A stretch of 29,707 bases of DNA from JAXMHQ01 sp046346665 (GTDB lineage: Bacteria; Verrucomicrobiota; Verrucomicrobiia; Limisphaerales; JAXMHQ01): the NCBI GenBank assembly GCA_046346665.1, contig JAXMHQ010000046.1, positions 1 to 29,707 of the forward strand, read 5' to 3'. Position numbers and translations under genes: made by a program. This document shows positions 1-8,743 of this stretch, piece by piece (the first letter of the stretch is position 1; each line of letters begins with the position of its first letter). The notes under the pieces were generated by a model that made no database searches, was not told the DNA's origin, and was given only the letters and a program-made list of their open reading frames with translations.

Positions 1-1134
1 GCGCGACGTCTCCACAAGCTCCGCATGCGCCGTCTCCAGCTCGCGCCGCGACCGTTCCAGGTTCTCCGTCATCCGGTTGAATTCCTGCGCCAGTCGCCCG
101 CATTCATCCGTCGATCGCACCCGGACCCGATGCGAAAAGTCGCCGCGGCCAACCACCTCCGCGCCGTCCCGCAACACACGCAACGGCGCCGTCACCTTGC
201 CCACAAAAAATGAAACCACAATCGACCCGAACAGGATCGCCAGGCCGTTCGCCGCCAGCAGCCATTGCTGCGTCCGCACCAGCGAGTTCCACGCGTCCTC
301 GTACGAATACAGCAGCAAATAGCCAATCGGACCGTCGCCCTGCACCGATTCCAGCCGCCCACCGGCGCAGAAATAATGGCGGCCCTCCAGGAACTCCCGC
401 CAGACATGATGCCGGCCACCCGCCCGGGCGGCCGTGAGATCCCGATACAAAGCCGGCAACCGTCCCCGCGTCTCCTCCCCGCCGAACGTCGTCAGCATCA
501 CCTGGCCCTCCGACAACAATACCACCTGGCTCCGGGTGAAACGGCTCAACTCCGCCGCGGCGGCGTCGCCCATTTCCACCCCGATGCTCAAAGCCCCCAT
601 CCGCGCACCGCCGGGCGCCAGCACCGGCAAACACACCACGTCATACAACCGCCCGCCCACCTGCAAAGTCTCCACCTTCTGATCCCCCTGCAATGCCATC
701 CGCACCACCGGCCCGCACGCCGCCTCGAAGGCATCCGTCGACAACAGCGGATCCCGCGACACCGACGCCAGGCTCTCCTCCTCCTGCGTCGTGAACAACA
801 CAATCCGCACATCCTGGTCGACCGATTTCAACAGCTCCCCCAGTTGCGCGCGCACCGTAAGGGTGTCCCGCGTCTGGAACGCCGCTCGGTAGCGCGGCTC
901 GTTGCTCAAATCGCCGAACCGCAGCGAAAGCGTCCGCGCCCGGTTCTGCTGCCAGTCCCGAAACCCCTGCCGCGCCGCCGACAACGCCCGCGTCGCCTCC
1001 ACCTCGAACTGGCTCGTGATCCGCCGGTTCACCACCCACGCCGTCACCACCAGCAGCAACACCATCACCCCAATCACCGGCACCAGCACCTTCATCCGGA
1101 AACTGCCCGATAGAATTTCACGAAGCCGTTTCAT
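1..1134 (-). CDS. Membrane-bound sensor protein with HAMP domain (partial, C-terminus beyond the window)
   Basis: The frame is open for 378 codons from ATG at 1134 to the left edge, so the output domain is missing. Seen: a basic N-terminus, a first membrane segment at about residues 16-36, an extracytoplasmic region of about 250 residues, a second membrane segment at about 291-312, then a HAMP-like linker at about 313-365 (KVTAPLRVLRDGAEVVGRGD followed by DECGRLAQEFNRMTENL) and the start of a coiled coil. This is the architecture of Cache-type sensor kinases, diguanylate cyclases or chemoreceptors; which one cannot be decided here. The ATG lies 4 nt after the cupredoxin stop codon, so the gene is the third member of an operon. 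The periplasmic part may sense something handled by the porin and cupredoxin, which is inference. Its codons end mostly in G (GTG, CTG, GCG), unlike the C-ending codons of the plus-strand genes. Confidence 0.85.
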   Translation of the reverse strand, partial: MKRLREILSGSFRMKVLVPVIGVMVLLLVVTAWVVNRRITSQFEVEATRALSAARQGFRDWQQNRARTLSLRFGDLSNEPRYRAAFQTRDTLTVRAQLGELLKSVDQDVRIVLFTTQEEESLASVSRDPLLSTDAFEAACGPVVRMALQGDQKVETLQVGGRLYDVVCLPVLAPGGARMGALSIGVEMGDAAAAELSRFTRSQVVLLSEGQVMLTTFGGEETRGRLPALYRDLTAARAGGRHHVWREFLEGRHYFCAGGRLESVQGDGPIGYLLLYSYEDAWNSLVRTQQWLLAANGLAILFGSIVVSFFVGKVTAPLRVLRDGAEVVGRGDFSHRVRVRSTDECGRLAQEFNRMTENLERSRRELETAHAELVETSR

Positions 1135-1138
1135 GCGC

Positions 1139-1828
1139 TCAGTACTTCGGAAGATTGCGAATCCCAAGGACGAAATCCACCCGCACCTCGCCGGATTCCC
1201 CAACCGTCACCTCCCGCGTCTCCGGCGGCAGCCGCTCATGCCACGCCTTCACCTGGTACCTCCCCGGCGGCACGTCCGGTATCACATACCGCCCATGCTC
1301 GTCCGCCTTTGCAAAAAATCCGTTCGGCACCACCAGCACCACGCAATGCATGCTCGAATGTATCGAACAAAACACATCCACCCGCCCCGCCTTGTCAAAG
1401 ATCACCCGCTTCTCCGGCGGATTGCCCTTGTACAAATCCAGGTCGAACGGCTTCGCGTCCGACATCGAAAACACATTGTGAAATATCGCGTCGTGATTAG
1501 GCCACTCCACCGTCGTGCCCACCGCCACCGGCAGCACGTGCGGCTGAAATTCCGCCCCCTTCTGCGTCACCCGCCTCGTGTCCACCATCACCGGCTTCGA
1601 CGCCACAGCCGGCGCGTTCGACACCGGCCCGTCGATGTACACCACAAAATCCCGCAACGCCGCGTAATCCACCCGCTCCGCAAATTTATACTTCCGGCTG
1701 TCATACTTCCCGTCCGCTCCCGCCTCCGCCGCACCCGCCTTCCCCTCCGCACGCACCGTCCCCACCAGGCTCCCCGCCTGCAACGGGACCGACAGCAACA
1801 CCAGCAAGATCGAAAGCAGGGATTTCAT
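1139..1828 (-). CDS. Secreted cupredoxin-like (type 1 copper) protein, MauL/amicyanin-like
   Basis: The product is 229 residues with a short Sec signal peptide (MKSLLSILLVLLSVPLQAGS). The copper site of a type 1 cupredoxin is visible: His117 in NHDAIFHNVFS, then Cys154, His157 and Met160 in FCSIHSSMH. The short C-x2-H-x2-M loop is the amicyanin pattern rather than the longer plastocyanin loop. Residues about 176-220 (GRYVIPDVPPGRYQVKAWHE) look like a carboxypeptidase-regulatory beta sandwich fused after the copper domain. Proteins of this build are often annotated as methylamine utilization protein, but no methylamine dehydrogenase genes are nearby, so that name should not be taken as function. 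The expected role is periplasmic electron transfer or copper binding. Its ATG overlaps the porin stop codon by one base (TGATG), indicating translational coupling. Confidence 0.82.
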   Translation of the reverse strand: MKSLLSILLVLLSVPLQAGSLVGTVRAEGKAGAAEAGADGKYDSRKYKFAERVDYAALRDFVVYIDGPVSNAPAVASKPVMVDTRRVTQKGAEFQPHVLPVAVGTTVEWPNHDAIFHNVFSMSDAKPFDLDLYKGNPPEKRVIFDKAGRVDVFCSIHSSMHCVVLVVPNGFFAKADEHGRYVIPDVPPGRYQVKAWHERLPPETREVTVGESGEVRVDFVLGIRNLPKY

Positions 1829-3162
1829 CAGAAGGCAAATGCCGCTTGCGTGGCAAAAAGATTTTCCTGCGTCCGCCGCTCGCCCCCCGCCTCGCTCCCC
1901 TGCTCGACCGCATACTCCACCTTCACCACCAGGTGATGATCCCACCGGTAACCCAGCCCGAAACTCCAGCACCACAGGTTGTCCGTCAGCGGTCCAAACA
2001 GGTACTCCGACCGCGGCGCATTCCCCACAATCGGAAATCCCCCCTTGCCGAAACTCTGGCTGAACCGCGTCGCCGCATAAAACGGCCCGATCAAATCCTG
2101 CACCCCCTCCACACAGTAATAATAAACGTTCCGATGATTGTCCGCCGCCGGATCGTTGTCGTCGTAGTAAATCCACCCGCCAAATGCCTTGATCGCCGTG
2201 TGCGGAAACTTGAATTGCACGTCCCCCTCCACCAGGTCGCAGTGAAACGTCGTCGCATTGCTCGATCCCAGCGACCGAAACCACCCGTTCCCAAACCACA
2301 TCGCCGACAACACATCCCCCTGCGCACTCAAATCCCCCGTCCGCATCCCGCTCACACTCAAATGCAGCCACTTCGCCGGGTCATAGCCAATCCGCCCCGA
2401 CACCGACTTGTCCTGCGTCAGGTCTTGCGTCACCGGCACACCCCCGTTCTGCACCGCCACCACGTAACTCATCCGGCCCACCGCGCCATACAACTCAACG
2501 CCCTCGTCCACCCCCCATAAATCGGATATCGAATGCGTGATCAACGGATCGTCAATCGCATACCGCTCCTGGTACTCCTCCCCAAACGGTATGTAAAACT
2601 GCCCGACCCGCAGGTTCAACTGCCCGTCCTGCCCCCACAGCTTCGACAGGTTCTCCGCATCCAGATAAATCTCCCCCGCCTGCGCCGAAAATCCGCTCTC
2701 CTCCCGCGTCGTCAGGTCCAGCTCCGCAAACACATACACGTCCTCCAGGACCTGCGCGTCCACAAATAAACGAAATTCATCCGCTCGAAACGTCCCGTTC
2801 GGATACGCCCCCTCGGATTGCGAATCGAAAAATGCCACCGCTCCCTCGCCGGAAAACCGCAGCTTGCCGAAATGCAATCCCGACGACGCCATCTCGCCCG
2901 CCTGCGACGGACCCGGTGCCGCCGGCCCAGGGGCCACCGACACTTCCGACTTCCGGATCTCCGCCACCGCGTTGCTCAGCGAGGAAATCATCTCCTGCTG
3001 CCGGCGCAATTGCTCCTGCAAATCCCGGTTCTGCTGCTCCAATAACTCCAGACGCGCGTCCGGCACGGCCCCGTCCGCCGCCCCCAACCCGGAGAACGGC
3101 ACCGCCAACACCGCTGCCGCAACCAGCCACACCGCTGGCCTTCTACAGTAGGCGTGCTTCAC
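1828..3162 (-). CDS. Outer-membrane porin with N-terminal coiled coil
   Basis: The product is about 444 residues from GTG at 3162. The N-terminus VKHAYCRRPAVWLVAAAVLAV reads as a signal peptide. An alternative GTG at 3132 has a better ribosome site (AGAAGG, six bases upstream) but would lose the positive charges, so the start is uncertain. A short coiled coil follows (LELLEQQNRDLQEQLRRQQE). The remainder alternates in beta-strand style (FGKLRFSGEGAVAFFDSQ, FRLFVDAQVLEDVYVFAELD, LRVGQFYIPFGEEYQERYAI) and ends in phenylalanine (TQAAFAF), as beta-barrel proteins do. This resembles phosphate-selective or OprP-like porins; the substrate is not visible. It is the first gene of a coupled operon with the cupredoxin and the HAMP sensor, and it diverges from the multi-PAS kinase. 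Confidence 0.8.
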   Translation of the reverse strand: MKHAYCRRPAVWLVAAAVLAVPFSGLGAADGAVPDARLELLEQQNRDLQEQLRRQQEMISSLSNAVAEIRKSEVSVAPGPAAPGPSQAGEMASSGLHFGKLRFSGEGAVAFFDSQSEGAYPNGTFRADEFRLFVDAQVLEDVYVFAELDLTTREESGFSAQAGEIYLDAENLSKLWGQDGQLNLRVGQFYIPFGEEYQERYAIDDPLITHSISDLWGVDEGVELYGAVGRMSYVVAVQNGGVPVTQDLTQDKSVSGRIGYDPAKWLHLSVSGMRTGDLSAQGDVLSAMWFGNGWFRSLGSSNATTFHCDLVEGDVQFKFPHTAIKAFGGWIYYDDNDPAADNHRNVYYYCVEGVQDLIGPFYAATRFSQSFGKGGFPIVGNAPRSEYLFGPLTDNLWCWSFGLGYRWDHHLVVKVEYAVEQGSEAGGERRTQENLFATQAAFAF

Positions 3163-3383
3163 GCCGGGTGCAGAGCATCTAATATGCCTCGAGCGGAAGA
3201 CGCACTGTGGATTGTGGTTTGGATCGCAAAATATGCGGATATAACGGATGCAAGGGTTCCCGCTCCCCGGCCCTGCCCTCGGACGACGAAACCGGCCGGT
3301 GCCCAGGAATGGGGCAGGCGCGGCGCGAATCCGCAATCGCCGCCGCCGAATCAAGCGGTTCCCCGGCAGAACCCAGATTGGGA

Positions 3384-3413
3384 TTGTCTTCGAGGTCAGC
3401 CGGGTTTTATAGT
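3384..3413 (+). promoter_or_regulatory. Possible promoter of the multi-PAS kinase gene
   Basis: A -35-like TTGTCT (3384-3389) and a -10-like TATAGT (3408-3413) are separated by 18 bases, and the -10 lies about 44 bases before the chosen ATG at 3457. The rest of the 3163-3456 divergent gap shows no gene. I could not find a convincing promoter for the leftward porin operon. The match is by eye only. Confidence 0.3.
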
Positions 3414-3456
3414 GCCGCCACGGGTTGGCGGTATTCGGATCTGCGGTGCGACCGAT

Positions 3457-6400
3457 ATGGTGACCCCGTCTTCAACTTGCAAGCGCGTGGCGGTCCGCTG
3501 GGTCAGGCGCCTGGGCCTCGGCTTTGTCGCATTCCTCCCGCTTTGTCTTTCCGCAGCGCCGGGCCTCCCCGCACCGCCGAAACAGGTGCTGATCATCAAT
3601 TCGTTCGGCGCCGATTTCGCCCCGTTCAGCACGTTCCACGCGGAGTTCCGGCAGCAGCTCATCCGGCAGTATCGCGGCCCGCTCGAAATTCATGAATTCT
3701 ACCTGGAAAGCGCACGCGGCAATTCTCCGCACGCCGACATGGCGGAGATCGACTATTTGCGCGCCCGGTTTGAGGCGGGCAAACCGGACCTGATCGTCAA
3801 CATCGGCGGACCGGCCGTGCAATTTTATGCGCGCAACCGCGCCCAACTCTTCCCCGACACACCCATGCTCGTCGGCGCCGCCAGCATGCAAGTGCTCAAG
3901 ACGCTGGATTTAAAACACGACTTCGGCGCGGTGGTTGAGCAGGTGGACCCCGGCCCGGTCCTGGACGAAGCCCTCCGGGTGCTTCCGGGCGTCACCAACG
4001 TAGCCGTGGTGCTGGGACATTCGCCGCTGGAATTGTTTTGGATGCAACAATTGCAGGAGGCGACCCGCCCCTACACGAACCGCCTGCACTTCGAATATTT
4101 TTGCCCGCTGACCTTTCAGCAAATGCTCGATCGCGCCGCCCGCCTGCCCCCGCGTTCCGTTCTGCTCTACGCCATGCTGCTGGTGGACAAGGCCGGCGTT
4201 TCCCGCGAAGGCAATGATTCATTTGACGCCATTTACGCCGCGGCCAACGCGCCCATCCTCGGCACCCGCTCCAGCCAGCTCGGCCGCGGCATTCTCGGGG
4301 GAGCCATGTTCCCTTTCCACGACGAAGCCCAAACCGCGGCGGAGATGTCTTCGGCACTGTTGAATGGCGACGCCGCGCGCGGGTTTCGGATGGTGGCGTT
4401 CAAGCAGGGCCCGTCTCAGTACGACTGGCGCGAACTCCAGCGATGGCATGTGAGCGAGTCCCGGCTGCCGCCCGGCAGCATCATCCTCTTCAAACCGCCC
4501 ACACTCTGGCAGGCCCACCCGGGATTCGTCCTCGCCGCCTTCATCGCAGTCCTGCTCGAGACGGTTCTCATCGGCGCACTCCTCCTGGAACGACGCCACC
4601 GCCGCACCGCGGAATTCCAGGAACGCGAGCGCGCCGAACAACTTCGCCGGCTCGGCGACAATCTCCCCTCCGGCATGGTCTACCAGGTCGCCATCGAACC
4701 CGGCGGAAAGCGCCGTTTCCTCCACCTGAGCGCCGGAATCGAAAAACTCCACGGCATCCAAGCCGCCCTGGCCACGGCCAATCCCGAACTCCTCTACAGC
4801 CAAATCCCGCCGGAAGACCGCCAGCGCCTCGCCGACGCCGAAACGGAATCCCTCCGCTCCCTGAAACCGCTCAAGTTCGAAACACGCGTCCGCCGCCCCG
4901 ACGGCGAAATCCGCTGGATCCTCCTCAACTCCGCCCCGCGTCGCCAGGCCAACGGCGTCGTCGTCTGGGACGGCAACGAACTCGACATCACGGAACGCAA
5001 ACAGGCCGAGGAAATCCTCCGCTCCGGCGAACAACGCGCCCGCGACATCATCAACGCCGCACCCTTCGGCGCCCACATCTACCAGCTCCAGCCCGGCAAC
5101 CGCCTCGTCTTCATCGGCGCCAACGAATCCGCCAGCCGCATCCTCAACGTCAACCACCAGCTGTTCCTCGGCAAAACAATCGAGGAAGCCTTCCCCGCCC
5201 TCGCCGGCACCCCCATCCCCGAAGCCTACCGCCGCGTCGCCCGCACCGGGGAACCTTTCCACCAGGAGCAATTGGATTATAACGAACAAGGCATCTCCGG
5301 CGCCTTTACCATCGACAGCCTCCGAATCGAACCCAGCACCATCGCCGTCTTCTTCCACGATATCACCGTCCACCGCCGCGCCGAAGAAGCCCTCCGCCGC
5401 AGCGAAATCCGCTTCCGCACCCTCGTCGAAAATGCCGCCGAAGCCGTGTTCGTCCAGACCGATTACAAGTTCGCCTACGTCAACTCCGCCGCCCTCCGCC
5501 TCTTCGCCGCCGAATCCCCGGATCAACTCGTCGGAAAACCCATCCTCGAAAGACTCGCCCCAGAATTCCGGCAGGAGGTCCAGGACCGCATGCAACGGCT
5601 CAACGCCGAAAAGGTCGCCCTGCCCATGACCCAGGTGACCTACCTCCGCCTCGATGGCTCAACCGTCCCGGTCGAAGTCTCCGCAGCCCCCATCGAGTAC
5701 GAAGGCCGCAGCGGCAGCGTCGTCTACGCCCGCAATATCACCGAACGCCGCAGCGCCGAAGCCGCCCTCCGCGAATCCGCCGAACGCCTCCTCCACGTCC
5801 AGCGCATCGCCCAGCTCGGCACCTATACCCTCGACGCACGCACCGGACTCTGGACCAGCTCCCGCCTCCTCGACGAAATCTTCGGCATCGCCGACGAACT
5901 CTTCGTCAAGGACGTCTCCGGCTGGACCCAGATCATCCACCCCGACGACCGCGTCCGCATGCTCCAACACTTCCAGGACCACGTCCTCGGCCACCTCCAG
6001 CCCTTCGACCAGGAATACCGCATCCTCCGCCTCAACGACCGCGAGGAACGCTGGGTCCACGGCCGCGGTGAACTGGTCCTCGACACCCAGGGCCGGCCGA
6101 CCCAGATGATCGGCACCATCCAGGACATTACCGAACGCAAACGCGCCGAAGACGAACTCCGCCAGAGCCAGCAACGATTCCAAATCCTCACCGAAGCTTC
6201 CTTCGAAGGCATCTGCATCAGCGACAGCGGCCGCGTCCTCGACGCCAACGACCAGCTCGTCAGCATGCTCGGCTACAGCCGCGAGGAACTCGCCGGACGC
6301 GAAATCCTCACTTTCGTCGCACCCGAATTCCGCTCCCAAATCGCCGAACGCATCCGCTCCGGCCAGGGCTCCCTCTTCGAACACCGCGCCCTCCGCAAAG

Positions 6401-7956
6401 ACGGCAGCCAGATCGATGTCCAGGTCCAGGCCAAAATGATCCCCTGGGGCGGACGCACCGTGCGCGTCACCGCCATGCAGAACATCACGTTCCGCAAACA
6501 GGCCGAACAAGCCATGCGCGAATCCGAGGAGAAATTCGCCAAGGCCTTCCGCGCCAGCCCCGACGGCATGTCCATCTCCGAACTCGAATCCTCCCGCTTC
6601 ATCGAAGTCAACGACGGCTACTGCCGCTTGTTCGGCTACCGGCGCGAGGAAATGCTCGGCCATACCGCCATCGAACTCGGCATCTGGCATTCCCCCGACC
6701 ACCGCGAACCCTTCGTCGACGAATTGCGCACCCGCGGCTCCGTCCACGACTTCATCGTCCATACCCGCAGCCGCAACGACACCCCCATCATCCTCCTCGT
6801 CAGCGCCGAACTCATCGACCTCCAAAACGTCCGCTGCCTCGTCTCCGTCCTCCACGACATCACCGCCCGCGTCCAAACCGAGGAAGCCCTCCGCGCCCGC
6901 GAAGCCCAGCTCGACAGCATCTTCCGCGCTGCCCCCGTCGGCATCGGCATGCTCCGCAACCGCATCATCATCGAAGTCAACGAAGCCTTCTGCCGCATGT
7001 CCGGCTACGATCGCCACGAACTTCTCGGCCGGTCCACCCGGCTGTTCTACGAATCCGACGCCGACTTCGACCTCGTCGGCCAGCGCACCCTCGACAGCGT
7101 CACCCAGGGAAAAACCACCCACCTGGAACTCGCCTGGAAACGCAAGGATGGCGCCACCATCGACGGTCTCCTCTGCCTCGCCCCCATCCTCCAGGACGGC
7201 GTCGCCGCCCAAATGACCTTCGTCGTCATGGATATCACCGAGCTCCGCCGCGCCGAACGCGCCCAGGCCGAAACCCGCGTCCGCGCCGAACGCGCCCGCG
7301 AAGACTTCACCCGGCGCCTCATCGGCTCCCAGGAAGCCGAACGACGACGCATCGCCGGCGAACTCCACGACAGCCTCGGCCAAAACCTGCTCCTCGTGAA
7401 AAACCGCGCCCAACTCGCCCTCGCCTCCAGCCAGGACCCCACCGAAGTCCGGCGCCAGATCGAGTTCATGAACACCCTCGCCGCCGAAGCCATCGCCGAA
7501 GTCCGCCGCATCTCCCGCGATCTCCGCCCCTACCAGCTCGACCAACTCGGACTCACCCGCGCCCTCGAAGTCATGATCGACAACGCCGCCGAATCCAGCG
7601 GCATGCGTTTCGACTTCAAAATCGAACCCGTCGACGACGTCTTCAACCCCGAAGCCTCCACCAACCTCTACCGCGTCGTCCAGGAAAGCCTCAACAACAT
7701 CCTAAAACACAGCCGCGCCCGACATGTCACCCTCCAGCTCGAACGCGACCTCCACCACGTCCGTCTCTGGATCGAGGACGACGGCGTCGGATTCAACATC
7801 CCCGCCACCCGCCCGCTCCCGGCCGGCGGCGGCCTCGGCCTCGACAATATCGCCGAACGCATCCGCATCCTGGGCGGCACCCTCAAACTCGACAGCCAAC
7901 CCTCCCGCGGCACCCGCATCGAAGCCCTGCTCCCACTCGCCTCCGAAGCAGCCTGA
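3457..7956 (+). CDS. Multi-PAS sensor histidine kinase with periplasmic ABC-substrate-binding-like domain
   Basis: The product is 1499 residues from ATG 3457; the frame stays open upstream, but the first good signal peptide (VRRLGLGFVAFLPLCLSAAPG) follows this ATG. Residues about 40-340 (KQVLIINSFGADFAPF, KPDLIVNIGGPAVQF) resemble the ABC-transporter substrate-binding-like fold of orphan sensors. One membrane segment lies at about 354-378. Seven PAS/PAC units follow, starting near 399, 528, 647, 778, 904, 1023 and 1150, most closing with a DIT.R-like motif such as DITERKQAEE. The kinase core is of the NarL/DesK type (HisKA_3): phospho-acceptor His1304 in GELHDSLGQN, then an ATPase with N-box VVQESLNNILKH, IEDDGVGF and GGGLGLDNI. 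It should autophosphorylate and pass phosphate to the response regulator at 8090. The ligand is unknown. It is unusually long for this family because of the PAS array. Confidence 0.9.
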   Translation: MVTPSSTCKRVAVRWVRRLGLGFVAFLPLCLSAAPGLPAPPKQVLIINSFGADFAPFSTFHAEFRQQLIRQYRGPLEIHEFYLESARGNSPHADMAEIDYLRARFEAGKPDLIVNIGGPAVQFYARNRAQLFPDTPMLVGAASMQVLKTLDLKHDFGAVVEQVDPGPVLDEALRVLPGVTNVAVVLGHSPLELFWMQQLQEATRPYTNRLHFEYFCPLTFQQMLDRAARLPPRSVLLYAMLLVDKAGVSREGNDSFDAIYAAANAPILGTRSSQLGRGILGGAMFPFHDEAQTAAEMSSALLNGDAARGFRMVAFKQGPSQYDWRELQRWHVSESRLPPGSIILFKPPTLWQAHPGFVLAAFIAVLLETVLIGALLLERRHRRTAEFQERERAEQLRRLGDNLPSGMVYQVAIEPGGKRRFLHLSAGIEKLHGIQAALATANPELLYSQIPPEDRQRLADAETESLRSLKPLKFETRVRRPDGEIRWILLNSAPRRQANGVVVWDGNELDITERKQAEEILRSGEQRARDIINAAPFGAHIYQLQPGNRLVFIGANESASRILNVNHQLFLGKTIEEAFPALAGTPIPEAYRRVARTGEPFHQEQLDYNEQGISGAFTIDSLRIEPSTIAVFFHDITVHRRAEEALRRSEIRFRTLVENAAEAVFVQTDYKFAYVNSAALRLFAAESPDQLVGKPILERLAPEFRQEVQDRMQRLNAEKVALPMTQVTYLRLDGSTVPVEVSAAPIEYEGRSGSVVYARNITERRSAEAALRESAERLLHVQRIAQLGTYTLDARTGLWTSSRLLDEIFGIADELFVKDVSGWTQIIHPDDRVRMLQHFQDHVLGHLQPFDQEYRILRLNDREERWVHGRGELVLDTQGRPTQMIGTIQDITERKRAEDELRQSQQRFQILTEASFEGICISDSGRVLDANDQLVSMLGYSREELAGREILTFVAPEFRSQIAERIRSGQGSLFEHRALRKDGSQIDVQVQAKMIPWGGRTVRVTAMQNITFRKQAEQAMRESEEKFAKAFRASPDGMSISELESSRFIEVNDGYCRLFGYRREEMLGHTAIELGIWHSPDHREPFVDELRTRGSVHDFIVHTRSRNDTPIILLVSAELIDLQNVRCLVSVLHDITARVQTEEALRAREAQLDSIFRAAPVGIGMLRNRIIIEVNEAFCRMSGYDRHELLGRSTRLFYESDADFDLVGQRTLDSVTQGKTTHLELAWKRKDGATIDGLLCLAPILQDGVAAQMTFVVMDITELRRAERAQAETRVRAERAREDFTRRLIGSQEAERRRIAGELHDSLGQNLLLVKNRAQLALASSQDPTEVRRQIEFMNTLAAEAIAEVRRISRDLRPYQLDQLGLTRALEVMIDNAAESSGMRFDFKIEPVDDVFNPEASTNLYRVVQESLNNILKHSRARHVTLQLERDLHHVRLWIEDDGVGFNIPATRPLPAGGGLGLDNIAERIRILGGTLKLDSQPSRGTRIEALLPLASEAA

Positions 7957-7967
7957 CCGCGGGAACA

Positions 7968-8048
7968 GCAGAAGTAAGAAAGCAGAATCCAGAGACCGCT
8001 GGCGAAGTCCCCGTTTCTGCATTCTACATTCTGCCTTCTGCCTTTTTT
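7968..8048. repeat. Inverted array of heptamer repeats between kinase and response regulator
   Basis: The left arm (7968-7995) is four 7-base units: GCAGAAG, TAAGAAA, GCAGAAT and CCAGAGA. The right arm (8014-8041) is four units of the complementary type: TTTCTGC, ATTCTAC, ATTCTGC and CTTCTGC. CTTTTTT follows at 8042-8048. The arms pair around an 18-base spacer. The run of six T after the right arm means it could also act as a transcription terminator or attenuator between the two signalling genes. The remaining 41 bases before the regulator ATG show nothing else. Confidence 0.75.
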
Positions 8049-8089
8049 CCTCGCTTCCAAATCATCGCTGTGCACATATAACCGCGGGT

Positions 8090-8743
8090 ATGGCCGGACG
8101 GACGAAGGTTCTGATCGTGGATGACCACCCCCTGTTCCGACAGGGACTCAGGCAGGTGGTGCAGGCCGACCCGCGGTTCGACCTCGTCGGCGAAGCGGGC
8201 GACGGACCCGGCGCACTCAAAATCGCCCGCGAAACCCGCCCCCAGATCGCCATCCTCGACGTCAACCTCCCCGGCCTCTCCGGACTTGAGGTCGCCCGCG
8301 AATTCCAGAACCTCCACCCTCCCATCCACGTCATCATCCTCACCATGTACAAGGAGGAGGAAACCTTCAACCGCGCCCTCGACTTCGGCGTCAAAGGCTT
8401 CGTTCTCAAGGAAAACGCCGTCGAAGACATCCTCACCGGCCTCGCCGCCGTCGCCGCCGGCGAACATTACCTCAGCCCCTCCATCTCCGGCTACCTCGTC
8501 CGCCGCCGCACCCGCGCCGAGGCCCTCGTCGCCCGCCAACCCGGCCTCGAAGACCTCACCCGCGCCGAACGACGCATCCTCAAACTTATCGGCGAGAAAA
8601 AAACCAGCCGCGCCATCGCCGCCGAACTCTTCATCAGCCCCCGCACCGTCGAAGCCCACCGCGCCAATATCTGCGCCAAACTCAACCTCCGCGGCACCCA
8701 CAGCCTCCTCCAGTTCGCCCTCGAAAACCGGTCAGCCCTCTAA
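8090..8743 (+). CDS. NarL/LuxR-family two-component response regulator
   Basis: The product is 217 residues. The receiver domain spans about residues 5-120, with the acidic pair Asp11-Asp12 (LIVDDHP), phospho-acceptor Asp57 (AILDVNLPG), Thr in ILTMYKEEE and Lys in GFVLKENA. A LuxR-type helix-turn-helix lies at about 150-205 (LTRAERRILKLI, SRAIAAELFISPRTVEAHRANI). The NarL type matches the HisKA_3-type kinase immediately upstream, so the two form a cognate pair, and this protein is the cytoplasmic transcription factor of that system. They are separated by the heptamer inverted repeat, so the ratio of the two products may be set there. The ATG at 8090 was chosen because the receiver begins directly after it. 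Target genes cannot be seen. Confidence 0.93.
   Translation: MAGRTKVLIVDDHPLFRQGLRQVVQADPRFDLVGEAGDGPGALKIARETRPQIAILDVNLPGLSGLEVAREFQNLHPPIHVIILTMYKEEETFNRALDFGVKGFVLKENAVEDILTGLAAVAAGEHYLSPSISGYLVRRRTRAEALVARQPGLEDLTRAERRILKLIGEKKTSRAIAAELFISPRTVEAHRANICAKLNLRGTHSLLQFALENRSAL

Noticed and set aside
1139..1828. True methylamine utilization gene
   Set aside because: Only the cupredoxin fold is shared; no methylamine dehydrogenase or maturation genes are present.
5659..7545. Long antisense frame rich in Gly, Ala, Asp and Glu opposite the PAS kinase
   Set aside because: It is a mirror of the kinase codon usage, with no domain or ribosome site.
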